A DNA stretch of 64,000 nucleotides from Dasypus novemcinctus. Its lineage: Eukaryota; Chordata; Mammalia; Cingulata; Dasypodidae. Shown in pieces: positions 29,246 through 53,890 of this stretch. Location: positions 28,784,053-28,848,052 of the forward strand of contig NC_080702.1 of NCBI RefSeq assembly GCF_030445035.2, read 5' to 3'. The translations under genes and the position numbers were made by a program. Position 1 is the first letter of the stretch; every line of letters begins with the position of its first letter. The notes under the pieces are model-generated. The model was not told the DNA's origin. It did no database searches and was given only the letters and a program-made list of their open reading frames with translations.

Positions 29246-30098
29246 ACAAGGCTGTCGGGGCTCAGAGAGGCATGAGAGAGGGAGAGGTTGGCAGGAGATC
29301 AATTCAGAGAGAGGGAAAGGTGCCAGCCCAGGCGTGGCCCTGCATGCACTGATGAGGAGGGTGAATTTCCTTCTGTGGGGCCAGGAAGCCCTGGAAGTTT
29401 TAACGGGATTGAAAGACTGTGATGTATTTTTTAACAGATTCCCACTGGCTGCCTTGAAGGGGAGAGAGGAGGGGGCAGGAGAGGGAGGGCACGAGCAGAA
29501 GCCCAGTGGAGTCAAGTGCACTGGTCAGGGAGTGGAGAGCAGAGACCAGACTTGAACCCAATTTGCAGGCTGCTGTGATGTCACTTGAGAAGATTTGGTG
29601 TGTGGGGGGTCACAGGAAAGAGGGGCTTGGAGCTGTGGCTCTGAGCAGTCGAGTGGAGGATGGTGAAGTCGGACTCGAGGGCACAAGGTCTGGGGGCGAA
29701 ACACGGAGCTTTGCTTTGGCTGAATTAGATGATGCACTGAGGAAGGACACGGGTCTGCAGCTCAGAACAGGGCTGGGATGGGGCCAGAGGAAGTCGAAGT
29801 AAGAGGCTGGAGTCATCTACCCCAGCGGCCGGTGTAGACAGAAAGGAGAAGCCGCGCTGTGTCCAGACCACACACGCCCGCACCTCGGGGATGGCAGGGG
29901 CTATCGAAGGAGAAGGGTTGGGGACAGGCTAGCAAGGGGTCAAGTGGGCCGCTGGGTGGCCGGCCCCCACCCCCACCAAGCCGATCAGCCTACAGGGCTC
30001 CCATTCCCCAGGCACCCGGGCGACACGTGCCACCAGGGCCACCGCCCCGGGGGGCCTCCTGGGGCAGGGACCCCGCCTGCGGCTGAGGCAGCTGGTGA

Positions 30099-30650
<552 letters not shown>

Positions 30651-30689
30651 CCCCGCGGCCCCAATAAACGTGCCCGCCAGCGCCCCTCC

Positions 30690-31055
30690 TGGCGCGTGCC
30701 TGGGCGGGGGCCTCGCTTCCTCCCCGCGCCGCTGGGGGGGGGGGGTCCCCGGGCGTGGCGCCCGCAGAGGCTGCGCCTAGACACCTGTGCCCACCGTGCC
30801 CGGTGCCCTCGGACCCTCCCTTCCTGGTCCACACGCTCATGGGCCCACAAACAGCCTTATGTACCCCGCCCCAGACCCTCACGCCCACGGGGACACCCAC
30901 GCAGACACCCGTGGCAGGCAACTATCACCGAAACCCGCGCCCGGCCTCCTCCCAGCCCATGCCCGGCCCCCGCCATCTGGCTGGCTCAGGTGCACCCGTG
31001 CCGACCCCCCTCCCGGCCCCCCCAGGCTCCCCAAGTCACTACACCCAGCCCCAGT
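30690..31055. other. Gap between GNG14 and FBXW9 3' ends
   Basis: This is about 370 bp of GC-rich DNA between convergent genes, with no gene or clear repeat. Confidence 0.5.
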
Positions 31056-31331
31056 GACGTCACATCACCTTTATTCCTTTCCCGCACACAACTTTTCAAC
31101 AAGGAGGGGTGCGTCGGGGGCGTCACCCAGGGCCCCGGGACCCCACCCTCGCCTCCACCCCGGCAGGGGCCGCCTCCGGGCCCCTTCCCGACCACGGCCC
31201 GGGCGCTGCGGAGCCCCAGGCCCGGGAGGCCAGGGCGGGGACAGCACCAGTGTGTGGGGGGAGAACCCCCCCCAGGGCAGAGGCCGCGGTCCAGCCTGCC
31301 GGCCGGCAGTGTCCACCTCCAAGGCCCCCTC

Positions 31332-34300
31332 TCAGGCCGGCAGCCTCCAGACCTCCAGCGACAGGCCCCCGGAGGCGGCCACCACCAGGTCGCCCTCGGC
31401 GCAGATCTGTGGGGGAGGGGAAGGCGGGGACGTCAGGAGTGGGGGGGGGGGGAGAGGCGCTTGGGGCTGGGGGGGGCTGGGAGCGGGGGGTGCCTCACCC
31501 CGTTGAGCACATCGTGGTGGCGGCGGGTGCAGAGGGTCCGTGGGGGGTCTGTGGGCAGGTGCACCTGGCGGAGGGCAGGGGGGCCGCGGTCAGGAGGCCT
31601 GGCCGTTGGTGGGGGAGGGGGGCCGGGGACCGTCCCCGGGGCCGGGGCTAGGGCCTCACCCGCACACTCTTGTCCGTGGACGTGGTGTACAAGGCCCCCA
31701 GCGAGTGCTGGATCCCCGTGACCTGGGACCTGTGGCCCACGTCGAAGGACTGCGGGGAGGGAGATGGGGGTACAGGGACCCTCAGGCGCGGCTCTCCCCA
31801 GCCCCCTGACCACCTCCCCAAGCTCCCCCCACCCCCGCCCCGCAGGCAGTTAGGAGGCCCGGGGGGGGGGGCGACCAGGGAGAACCCCGGGCCCCAGACC
31901 CGAACGCGCTGGAAGCGGCCGCGGCGGTTGGCGAAGACGTGCAGCAGGCCCTGGTTGTCGCCGGCCCAGAGCTGGGGCTCCCGGTAGGACACGCAGAGCA
32001 GGTAGGAGTCGAGCTGCGGGGGGAGCGGGCGCTCAGGCCGGGCGGGGCGGCCCCGCGGGGCCGGGGGCGGGGGGCACGCACCTGCAGCCGCTGCAGCACG
32101 CCGTCGGCCCGGCGGTCGAACACCACCAGGGTGCGGTCCTCGCTGCCCGAGATGATGTGGCGGTCGTCGGCCAGCAGCGCCAGCACGGCGCTCGAGTGCA
32201 GCTGCCGGCTCTTCAGCAGGGCCGGGCCGGCTGCGCGGGGCGGCCCGGCGGGGGCGGTCAGGGGCCACCCCCCAGGGACCCCCGCACGGCCCCTGGTCTC
32301 CTTTGCTGCCCACCCCTCGGGGACCCTGAATCTGCTCTCCCAGCACCACCACCCCCACTTTGCCTCCCCTTCCTCTCCCAGCCTACCTCTCCCCACCCCC
32401 AATCCCAGTGGTCCCTCTTGGTGGACAGCACCCCCGGCAGGCCCCAGCTCAAAGCACCTGCGCCTCCGGCCGGAGCCCACCCACCCGCCTGCAGCTCTGT
32501 CCGGAGCGCGCCCACCCAGCCTGCCCTTCACCCAAGCTCAGGTCCAGCCAATAAAGGAAAACGGAAGAGACTTCCGGGCCAGGCGGTGTTTGCGGCATTT
32601 TATGAAAACCAGTGTCCTCGTCCACCCTGTTAACCAGCTCCCGTGAGCTGGTGCTGTTTCTCATTCCCCCGATTTTACAGATAAGGAAACTGAGGCGCAG
32701 CCCCAACCCCCTGGGGCCAGCCTGCCTCCCTCGGGACTCAGGCTCAGAGACCCTCCCCGTCCCCTCCCCCTGCCACCCAGGTAGCCCCATCGCAGCGGCT
32801 CGGTTGGTCCCCCGGGCTAGGCTGGGGGCCCCAGAACATCCTCTCCCCCTGCTCTCCCCACGGGGCCCCCGGCCCACCTCTGGGATCGTAGACGGTCACC
32901 TTCTTGTCATAGGTGCCGGTGACGAGGATGTCAGGCCGGTAGGAGAGGCACAGCACGGCCGCCTTGCCCCTTGGAGACACAAGGACCATGGGGCTGGGGC
33001 CAGCGGGGCCCGGCCCCTCCTCCCCAGACCCCCTGCCCGCGACCCCTCACACTTGATCTCGCCGAACTGCTGCCCGTCGGCCGCCATGTCCCAGAGTTTC
33101 ACCGTGCTGTCCCAGGAGCCCGAGCACACGTGGTGGCCTTGGGCCGCCAGGCACCACACCCAGCCCTGGGGGACAGGGACATGGGGTCACACGCGGCCCC
33201 ACTCCCCCCACCACCACCGCTTTGCTTGGCGCTGTCGTGCAACGCAGCCCTCTCCTCCCACAACCCCAGACGCCCACATCCGGGGTCAGAGCAAGGAGCG
33301 GAGGTTAGAGCCGGGGGCAGGGGTCTCATCGGACTTCAGAGCCCATGACACGCGCACCCCACAGCCACATTTCAAAGGTCAAGTTCTTGGGGTGGGGCTC
33401 AGCGGCCACGGAACCCTCTATGACCCGGGCAAATGGCACCCCCTGCCTCAGTTTCCTCATCTGCAAAATAGACCCAAGAAGCGCCACGGCTGACGGAGCG
33501 CTTGCCACCGCCTGGCTGGCTTCCCTCGGGGTCGGGTACAGAAGGTGGCTTCGTTTTCCAGATGAGGGAACTGGGGCACAGGACGGATGGCGCTTTTCAG
33601 CCACGGTCGCACGGCCGGGAGATACCGCAGAGCTGGGGTTTGAGCCCAGACAGCCTGGCGTGGAGCCTGAGCCGGGGCCACCTCCGTGGCTGGCGGAAAC
33701 GCCGCAGGAGGTGACAGTCAAGCTCGGGGCTACATCTGCCAAGCGCCTCCTGTGCATCCGAGCCTGCGGGAAGCTCTTCCAGGGTGCCTCCGGGCCCGCC
33801 TCCTCCCTCACCTCGTGCGTGCCATTCTGCTGGGTGCCCAGGGCCTTGACCAGCACCCGGCTGGGCTCCGCCCCCAGCTGCCGCAGGTCCCACAGGTTGA
33901 CATTCCGATCGCGGGAGCCTGACAGACACAGCGCCCCGCCCTGGGAGGGGAGCGAGGGGGTGGCGTCAGGAGGCCACCCTGGCCTGGCCCTCTGGCTCCC
34001 CCCCACCCTGCCCAGCCTCACCTGCAGCAGCAGCACCGAGTCAATGGACGCAAAGTGCCCGTTGGCCAGGCAGAAGTACTCGGCCCGGCGCCCGTCCTCG
34101 GCCCAGCGTGCCAGGTGCTGCTCCAGCTCGATGCAGGCCGCTGGCCAGTCAAAGTCTTCCTCTGTGGAGCGCCACGAGCGGGGGCCCCGGTGGGTAGGGA
34201 CCCTGCCCGCTCCACCAGCTGCCTTCCAGGGAGCCTGACCTACACCCATCTGGGCCCCTCAGCCCACCCCAGGCAGTCCCAAGCTCTGGTCTGAGAACCG

Positions 34301-35749
34301 CCTGCTCACTCTACCCCCAACCCCCGCAAGACCGAGACTACTTCTCTCTCCAGTTTCTGCAACTTGTGGGGGTGGGGGGCTTCAGGCCTTCTCAGACCTC
34401 ATCCCCCAATCTGAGTCCCGAGCCTGGGGAGGGGGCAGCAGCCCGGGGCCTAGGGGCCCATCTGAACCAGACACAGGGCTGTTTTCTCAAACCGGTTTCT
34501 GTAAACCGGAGAACTTTGTCAAGATGCAGAAGCCAAGCTCCAGGTGCAGACTTGGGGGTCCGATGGGGCCCAAGCATCTGGGAAAGAGCTACTCAGGCGG
34601 GTGGGATGACTACACATTTGATGGAGGCGCCCTCTGCCCGCTCTGCGGAATCAAAGCTTCCAAATCAGGATAATCAACTGTTCAACCTGTTGACTCAGGT
34701 TGGGTGAAGGGCTCAAGGATCCAAGGGGTCACTCTCTCAGGACCCACATTATCAATTCAAGGTTTCCAAGCTGTGTCACCGCCCCAGGAACCAATGACCT
34801 TGGGGACTGAGTGAGCAAAAGCTCCTGAGACCCCAGGCTAGACCCAGAGCCTGAGGACCTGTGGTTGCTGTTTCCAGGGATCCCAATTCAAAATCTCTAG
34901 CTTGGGTCCAAGGTTCAGAAGCTGTGGACTCTGAATCCCTACCTCACCAGCTCCTAGCGCCAGCCTCGGGGTTTGAGGCCTTGGTATCACCACTTGTTGC
35001 CTCTAGATTAGACGGAGAGTCCCCAGAGTAGCCCCACAGCCTGAGACCTCGAGTCCCTGGGTCAACCCCAGCCAGTGGTCCGGGCCTTGGTACCATCAGA
35101 CCCAAAAGCCTGAGTTTGTTTGGATTCTGATGCCAGGGACCCTGGCTCCCACCCTGATCCCCACCCCCGTAGGTTGCCACGCCTCAGGACGGCAAGTTTC
35201 GGCTTCCGTGGGCCGCGCAGAGGCTCGGCGCCTTTGGACAGCCGCGAAGCCTGCTCCTGGGGCTGTGCCTCCAGCATCCTAGCGCCCTCCCCCCGCCAGG
35301 TGGACCTAGGCAGGCGTCCCCGAACCCCGGGCGCGCGCACCTTCCACCACGGGGTAGGGCGCGCGTACGCGGCGCTGCGCACGTAGCCTCCAGGTGACAC
35401 GGTCACGCACGAGATCGCGCAGCGCGTGACACACGCGCGGCAGGACGTGGAGCACGAGGCGCGCGTCCAGGTAGGCGCAGATCTCGAGCAGCAGCTCCGG
35501 GGGGAGGCTCAGCAGGCCCGGGACACCCCCGGCCGGGACCCTGGGCGCCGCGCGCGGCTCCGGGGTGCCGCGGGGCGCGGCGGGCGGCGGCGGCGGCGGG
35601 GCGCGCGGGGGCGCTAGCCCGGGCTTGGGCGGGGTGAGCACGCGGGCCACGTAGGCCTCGGCCTGCGCGTCGGGGTCGGCGTCGGGCTCCGGCTCCGAGT
35701 CCTCGTCCCAGGCGCGGGGTTCGGCGCGCGGCCCCGGGGGCAGCTCCAT
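31332..35749 (-). CDS. FBXW9: F-box/WD repeat protein 9, complete 10-exon gene
   Basis: The protein is a putative substrate receptor of an SCF (SKP1-CUL1-F-box) ubiquitin ligase. Exons (minus): 35749-35341, 34161-34022, 33940-33812, 33165-33053, 32969-32878, 32230-32082, 32013-31900, 31749-31660, 31564-31499, 31406-31332. They total 458 aa and all phases agree. Residues 1-75 are acidic then proline-rich and look disordered. The F-box is at about 78-121 ([20 protein letters not shown]...). WD40 blades follow ([52 protein letters not shown] at the end). Exon 4 uses donor GTGTGAGG, not the GTGAGG two bases on, because only that keeps the frame. The poly(A) signal is at 31075-31070. Confidence 0.95.
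32605..32720. repeat. MIR fragment in FBXW9 intron 5
   Basis: The phrase 'cccgattttacagataagga' followed by 'aactgaggcgcag' is the MIR core. Confidence 0.7.
33370..33680. repeat. Two opposed MIR fragments in FBXW9 intron 3
   Basis: One copy reads 'cctcagtttcctcatctgca' at about 33446-33475. The other reads 'ttttccagatgagggaactg' and 'gctggggtttgagcccagac' at 33555-33655. They lie in opposite orientations. Confidence 0.65.
34200..35340. other. FBXW9 intron 1, largely unexplained sequence
   Basis: About 1.1 kb lies between exons 1 and 2. Phrases such as 'cctgagacc', 'agcctgaggacct', 'ccaaggttcagaagct' and 'tcaaggtttccaagctg' recur loosely, as if an old degenerate repeat were present. I cannot assign a family and see no exon. 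Confidence 0.4.
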
Positions 35750-35960
35750 GGCGGCCCGGTGGGCGCGGCCGGCCCAGCCCGGTCAATCCCGGGCGCCGCG
35801 TCCCGTCTCCTAGGCAGCGCGCGGGCACTTCCGGCGCCTGCTGCTGACGTCAGGGCCGACCGGAAGCGAGCCGCTGAGAGCCGCGAGGCTCCAGGGGTCT
35901 CCTGCCCCGCGCAGCGGCGGCCTTGGCCAAGGGAGATTCCCGATTCGTTTTTTCAAACAT
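35750..35960 (-). promoter_or_regulatory. FBXW9: CpG promoter of FBXW9
   Basis: This is CpG-dense sequence upstream of the FBXW9 start. It carries an ETS-like 'gcacttccggcgc' at about 35826, a second 'gaccggaagcgag' at about 35858, and a CRE-like half 'ctgacgtcag' at about 35844. There is no TATA box. Confidence 0.65.
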
Positions 35961-36239
35961 GTCTCCTCGGTGGTGCTGGCGCAGAGGACCAGCCGAGTCT
36001 TTAAAACGCCGCTCTGAGCGAGGAATTGAGGCATTTCCGGTAAAAGTCGCGGGACCTTGTTGCCACGAGCCCTGACCTCCGCGGACTGCTAAAGGGCGTT
36101 CTGCAGGTCGAAAGGAAGACCCGGGATGATTGAAGCCACACGAGGAAATGGGGGTCTCTGGTAAATATTAAGTACCAGTCCATTGCGTTCTTCGATTTGT
36201 CCCTCCACTTAAAAGGCATGAATTGTAATGCTAAACTAA

Positions 36240-36830
36240 CGGTTTGGGACTCCTATGAATGTAAATATGTGATTTGTGACTACTACACAAAGGAGGGAGA
36301 CGGAGGGGTATAGGAACATGGTTTATGTATGCTATTGAGGATAAGTTGGCACCAGAGCAAACGAGATTGTTATAGATTTAGGATGTTACATTGAAGCCCC
36401 GTGGTAACCACAAGAAAATAGTAGAGGACGTACAAACTCAGGAAGCAGAATGCAGGTTACTAGGGATGGGGGGACAGGGGCAATTGGGAGTTAATGCAAA
36501 ATGAGTGCCGGGTTTGTTTGGGGTGAGGGCTTAAGTGCTAGGAATGGATAGTGGTGAGGGTGCTCCAACATTGTGAAATGTGATTAACCCCACTGGCTGG
36601 TATGCTTGGGAGGGATTGGGATGGGAAGATTGGTATTATATATGTCTACACAACTTTTTTAAAAAGAGAACTACAGAGATAATGACAGTTAAATGCAATC
36701 CATGATACTGGACGGGACCAAGAATGAAGAAAAAGGTTCAAAAGGACATTGAGACAGTAGGACAACTGGAATATTATTTTTGCCACTTCATGTATGTTTG
36801 GAGTTATTTCAGAATAAAAAAAAAAAGCCA
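36240..36830 (+). mobile_element. L1 (LINE-1) 3' UTR fragment
   Basis: 'gttatagatttaggatgtta' followed by 'cattgaagccccgtggtaac' and 'cacaagaaaatag' is typical mammalian L1 3' UTR. The end is 'ggagttatttcagaataaaa' with an A tail at about 36815-36827. Open frames in it are short and unrelated to ORF2. Confidence 0.65.
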
Positions 36831-37009
36831 TGCAGCTGTGTCAAGGGCAACTGTTACGGATGATGCTGAGTTTAGAAATGGGAAAGCCTTTTCAAGACCA
36901 CTGTCTGTGGCAGAGGCAGGATTTGAACTCTTTTCTTCCAGAAGCAGAAACATGCAGTTACACTGCAGACAGGCCTTAATGAACCACCTAAACACATACT
37001 GATCAAAAT

Positions 37010-37245
37010 TACACCTTATTTATCTCCTCTGCCCGGGCATCCTACTCCCCTCATCCACATGGCTCCCTGCTCACATCACCTTTTCCATGAGGTTGTCCCC
37101 TAACTCTGTGTCATGCTGCAACCATTTCCCCATTGCCCCCACCCCCACCCCTTCATGCTGTATTTTTCTCTGTGATACCTCTTGAGTGTTTGGTCTATCA
37201 TCTATTTCCTCTCATTCGAATGTAAACATTTGCAGAGTGAGTGTT
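37010..37245 (+). repeat. L2 3' fragment
   Basis: 'catggctccctgctcacatc' and 'attcgaatgtaaacatttgc' resemble the L2 3' region. Confidence 0.5.
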
Positions 37246-37613
37246 TGCTTAAGAATGTAGAGTTCCAGAATGTGATTCAGGAGCTAAGGTGGAATCTTAC
37301 GACAGAGGAAATGTGTGACTACATTTCTTAAGTTTTCCCATGTTGATGCAGGTCATCCTTGGGCCACCCTGAGGCGGCAACAAGATGTTTCCTGAGGCTG
37401 CTCCCAAGAGCTGGAGCCCTTTCTTACTTGCCTCAGTAACTGGCACATTTACGCATTCCCCTGGTGCTGGACTGAACCTTTGACTAACGTTTCTAACTTG
37501 CCCTGTGATGAAGCTGTGAAGTTAGCCCAAGATGACAATGTTGTTAACACCTTGTCCCTGCCACTCGGTTTGGGTTGTGGCAGATGGGGTCCTTGAACCT
37601 GGGCTGTGATAAC

Positions 37614-38031
37614 AAAGGATCCCCTTCAAAGATGTGAATGGGTAGATGAGAGAGCGATGTGGTAACTGAGCTGGTTTAAGTCCACTGAGTAGAGTCCGTC
37701 TCAGTGTCGTAAGTGCATTAGATTTAGAGTAAGTCTGAGAAGTTGCCAGGTCTAAGCCACACTTTGTCAAAGCATGAAAATAGACACCAAATCTATGAAC
37801 ATTCTTTAAAAATTCATTGTGGATACCCCAGCTACCATGTAATAAAATTGCTTTTCAGTTTATTTAATTCCCTAAAATGGAAACTGGCTTGGGAGAGGAA
37901 ACTGTGGTAAAATGTCTGAAAGCGTCCATAACAAAAATGGCAGAGAACACTTCCATTGCCCCCCAGATAGCCCTTCTTCCAACTATTCTACTCCTCTCTC
38001 CTCCTCCCTCGGGGCCCACAGTTAAAAATTA

Positions 38032-38080
<49 letters not shown>

Positions 38081-38094
38081 AAGGATCCCCTTCA
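37614..38094 (+). pseudogene. Processed retrocopy of an unknown RNA, flanked by a 15-bp target-site duplication
   Basis: The 15-mer AAAGGATCCCCTTCA occurs at 37614-37628 and again, perfectly, at 38080-38094. Between the two copies lies about 400 bp of unique-looking sequence ending in a run of about 40-50 A (38028-38078), interrupted only at its start by 'ttaaaattaaa'. Target duplication plus a poly(A) tail is the signature of L1-driven retroposition. An internal AATAAA lies at about 37841. No open frame of note is present, so the source may be an mRNA 3' UTR or a non-coding RNA. The perfect duplication and long pure tail suggest a fairly recent insertion. I do not recognise the source. Confidence 0.75.
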
Positions 38095-38369
38095 GTGAGC
38101 TCTGATCACGTCCCAGGGAACGTTGCACCTTGCGTGTTACCACTGTTGATCTCCCATCTGCCTCCACCTTCCCATTTTACAGGGAAGGAAACTGAGAGGC
38201 TTGGTGTCCCAAGCAGTGAGCCTGGTTAATGCTTGCTTACTTGCCTGTCCCCCCCCAGTCATTTCCTGAGTTCTCTGCAGCCCCATCGCTAAAGCTCCTG
38301 AGGTGCCCCCCTGCACGTCTTCTCTCCTGCCAAAGCCAAAGACACACGAAGCCAGGTGGAGACCAAGGG

Positions 38370-40368
38370 TTTCACAAGAAACTGATCTTTACTCAACAAA
38401 GTTCTACACAAGTGGAATCTCACGCCACCTTGGCGCCAGTCCCCAGCACAGCACAGTAACAAATGGACAGCCCTGGGAGCCCGCAGGGGGAGAAGGCGAG
38501 GGGAAAGGAGGGACTGCGGATCAAGGCCAGGCTGGCTTCGCAGCCCTGGGCAAGGGAGAAGGTTGAGAAGCCGAAACTTCGTTGTGCAAAAACCAACCAA
38601 AAATAAATTAAAAAAAAAAAAATTTTTTTTTAAGTCTTCTTTAAAAAAAATAAAAAAATAAAAAGGAAAACTAGAACCAGGCTCCCCTTCCCTAAAGGTG
38701 GTTGGGGTTCCCCATCCTGGGTGGAGAGGGGTCCCCAACTCATCAGTTGGCCAATCCGCCCACACTTCCCCCGAAACCCTGCGCCAGGACGCTCCAAAGA
38801 ACTAGAACTGTCGGAAGAGTAAGCGGAACTAAAAAAAGGTTTTCTTTACAAATGGCTTCTACAGGCCTGCGTGAGACGCACTGGGGAGGGGGGTGGGAGA
38901 CGAGCTGAGTTTATGGAATGTGCACCGAGTGCCCCTTGGAGTAGAGGCAGGACGGGCCCTGTGTGCGAAGACACAAGGCCCTCGGGGTCCAGATGGGGCA
39001 GGCCCCAGTACGCCGGGGTCCTGTCAAACCCCCAGACACCAGGGGGCTCCCGAAGAAAGCGGGGGAGGAGCAAAAGGAAACCAGGGAAGGGGGCTGCAGG
39101 CCGGGCTTCCTGGTCCGGCGGCACACTCCCTCTTTAGGGGAGTCTCTCCCACCCTGACCCCTTCCCTGGCCAATCCCAGAAGGTTCCCTAGAATCACAGC
39201 GCCAACATGGTGGGGTCTCTGGGCCGCAGCTGCCTGGGACGGGCCGGAAGTCGCAGCGGGGCGGAGAATGCACACCCTTGACCCTCCTCGCGCCCCCAAT
39301 CTCCTCCTCGCAGGCCAAGCAGAAGCCTTTGTGGTGGGGCACCAATTAAAAGCCCGTATCTACGCCCGCGTTAGAACTCAGGCCTGAGGCTTAAGGAGGG
39401 GACCCCTGGAAGCACAGAGGAGCCGCTCGCAGGAGTGCCGGCAGCTCGGCCGCCCCCAGCTCTCTCCGGGAAAAGTCCCAGGCAAGCACAAAGCCAGCGT
39501 CTTCCGAAGCCACTGGCGCACAGGGAAAGGGGGCGGGGTGACGGCCGGCCAGCTCGGGCCCCCGGGTGCCCCCACGCTGCAGGCCCACGCTGCAGGCCCA
39601 CGCTGCAGGCCGGGGTGGGCCGAGCGCGCCAGGACGCCGGCAGGACGCCGGCGGAGCAGGTCTGAAGCGTGCACGTGCTGGCTAGACGGCCCGCGCCGGC
39701 CGCCCTCCTCCCCCCGGCCCCCGGGGCCCCCACCCCCCAGCCCTCCCCCATCGGCGCCAATCCCCGCAGAACAGCAGAAGCTTCTGAAACTAGAGGAAGG
39801 TTACACGGGGGCCTCACGGTGAGCCCGGAGGTTCACTAACTACTGTCTCCATGCAGTCGGGGAAACGGGCGGCGCCAGCACCTGCGTGTGGCCACGCGTG
39901 CGCGCGAGCGGGCCTGAGTCTCTAGGGGACCCCCTCCCCGCCTGCCTCGCCCCTGTCCTCGGCCGCAGCCGGATCCGCCGGCCGTGCGGAGTCCTCCCTC
40001 CCGCGGGGCGGGCGCTCGCGCCCCCGCGGAGAGCCCAGGGGCCCCCGCCAGCCCCAAAGTCCCACCCCCCTCCCCCGTGGTAGGATGAGCGCGGAGGCCC
40101 CGCCGCCTGCCGCCGGCCTCTCGGGCCCTGCGAGGCAGCAAGGCGGAAGGGGAAGGCGTCTGGATTCGGGTCCCACTTCCTCCTCCCTAGCCCCCCTCCA
40201 CCAGGACACGGCGACTCCGGGCGCGGCGCGCTGCTGGCAATCCCTCCGACGCTGACGCAGACAGGAACCTGCGGGGCGGGGGAGGGCGGCGGCGGGTCAG
40301 GGCCGGCCTGGGACCCCGCGGGCGGCCGGTGGCTGGGGCCCCCCTCACCTGGCCGTCCCAGCGCTCGC
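38370..40368 (-). other. TNPO2: 3' UTR of TNPO2
   Basis: About 2 kb lies downstream of the stop codon without another gene. The first credible end on the gene strand is an AGTAAA signal at 38393-38388. No better AATAAA was seen closer to the stop. The UTR contains an A/T homopolymer patch at 38590-38665 and a threefold 'ggcccacgctgca' repeat at 39575-39612. UTR length is inferred; only the absence of other features and the signal support it. Confidence 0.5.
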
Positions 40369-52430
<12,062 letters not shown>

Positions 52431-53388
52431 CCGCGGCTTCCGTACGCCGTTCAAACTGGCCCGGCAGAGCCAATCGAAAGGCGCCGCCGCCGCCGCGAGC
52501 GGCCCAGGCCCCGCCGCGGCCGGGTCACGTGACGAGCGTTTGCGCCGCTCTGGCCCGCCGGTCCTCCTGGCGCCTCGTTTTCCTCAGCCTCTCCCTCGCT
52601 GGCCTCCCTGCCCCAGCGCTAGGCTGAAGGCAGGAGTTTGGTGGCGCGTCGGACTTTTTCGGTGTGAGGTAGACCCAGGGAGCTCTCGGCCAGATCCCTA
52701 GGCCGGCGGGGCCCTGGTCACCCTCCCTTCTAAGAATGTGCCTCCCGCCCCATCCCAAGGGGATTTGCAGGACGGAGCTTGGGGTGGACTTTGTACTCCA
52801 GAAACAAAGGAAAGACAAAGGAGTGCCTGAGATGGCCTGCTTCCTACAGAAGCCTCTGCCACTTCTTGTATTATTTTCCTGTTCTGTTTGGCAGTTTTTA
52901 CAAGAACATATAAAACCCACACACACAAAAAAAATTTTAATAAAATTATAAGAACTAATGAACTCCGGAGTTGATGATCCTACTCTCTTCCCGGGGTTGG
53001 ATGGAGCTTGGAGCAGTCAGGAAACTGAGAAAAAGGCAGGATTTTAAAGAAAATTTCTGATCCTACGCTGTCTGGAGAGGGTAGAGCATTTTTTTATTTT
53101 TCCTCCTGGAAGCAGAGCAGTGTAGAGAAGAGTTGGAGACCCCAGAGCGCCCAGGTTTCCCCTCCCGCTCTGCCACTCGAAGCCTCCCTTTCCTCACTTG
53201 TGAACCGGACAGAGGAACAGTTTGCTCGATCAGAGACAATCCGAGTTAAGCATTACCTGGCCGGCCGTAAACTGTTCTTACAAAACGTGGTTTTTACCCA
53301 CCAGGGGTCAACTCCTTCCTTTGTGCTTTCAGCCCCTCCCTAAAATCAATATTTACTGTCATCAACCAGTGTTCTAATCCAAAAAACA

Positions 53389-53419
53389 ATCCTGCCCTGC
53401 CCTGCCCTGCCCTGCCCTG
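53389..53419. repeat. CTGCC pentanucleotide microsatellite
   Basis: There are about six perfect copies of a CCTGC/CTGCC unit. Confidence 0.9.
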
Positions 53420-53689
53420 CGGGATTTTCGGGGCTTCCGGAGAAGAACCCGATTAATTTTTACCGCTGCTGGAGGAGGAGGACAAGCTCCTTCACGCCCC
53501 CTTCCCTTTGGCAAAGTCAGTCCCATGAAAAACACACACATAAGACCCCTCTGGGCCGAGCACTGTGGCTTCCCAGGTTCGGGAAGAGTCGCCCGGCAGC
53601 TAACAATATCCCGAGAGTCTAGAAGTCTCACTAAAGGAAACGCCGGGCTTCCCCCGCAGCCAACTCGGCTGCACAGAAACTGGGTTTGA

Positions 53690-53890
53690 GAGACACGTGC
53701 GGACAGCTGCCTCCTACGCATGCGCAGAGGCCCTTTCCCGCCACCGTGAACCTGGAACTACAAATCCCGTCGTGCCTCGCGCCCGGGCTGCCGCGCTTCC
53801 GGGCTCTGGCTGAAAACTACACGCGGGCCATCTGGGCACGCGCCGGGTTGGGTTTTGAGCGGAAGGGGGAGACCGGGGGCTGGGGCCGGG
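53690..53890. promoter_or_regulatory. Orphan CpG promoter with NRF1 and ZNF143 sites
   Basis: A palindromic NRF1-type CGCATGCGCA lies at 53717-53726. A near-consensus ZNF143/Staf element of 25 nt lies at 53757-53781 (ACTACAAATCCC, then GTGCCTCGCG). CpG density rises locally above the flanks. Both factors are typical of housekeeping start sites, yet no annotated-type gene begins here, and TNPO2 and TRIR have their own CpG promoters. Confidence 0.6.

Larger units (their letters stand above)
35961..38365. other. Intergenic region between FBXW9 and TNPO2
   Basis: This interval is AT-richer than its surroundings. It contains an L1 3' end (36240-36830), MIR-like and L2 pieces (36830-37240) and a retrocopy with a target duplication (37614-38094). 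A MIR-like stretch 'ccattttacagggaaggaaa' lies at about 38171. No functional gene is seen. Confidence 0.65.

Noticed and set aside
36724-37002. 92-aa frame downstream of the L1 tail
   Set aside because: It spans the L1 3' end, its A tail and MIR sequence, with no splice or protein support.
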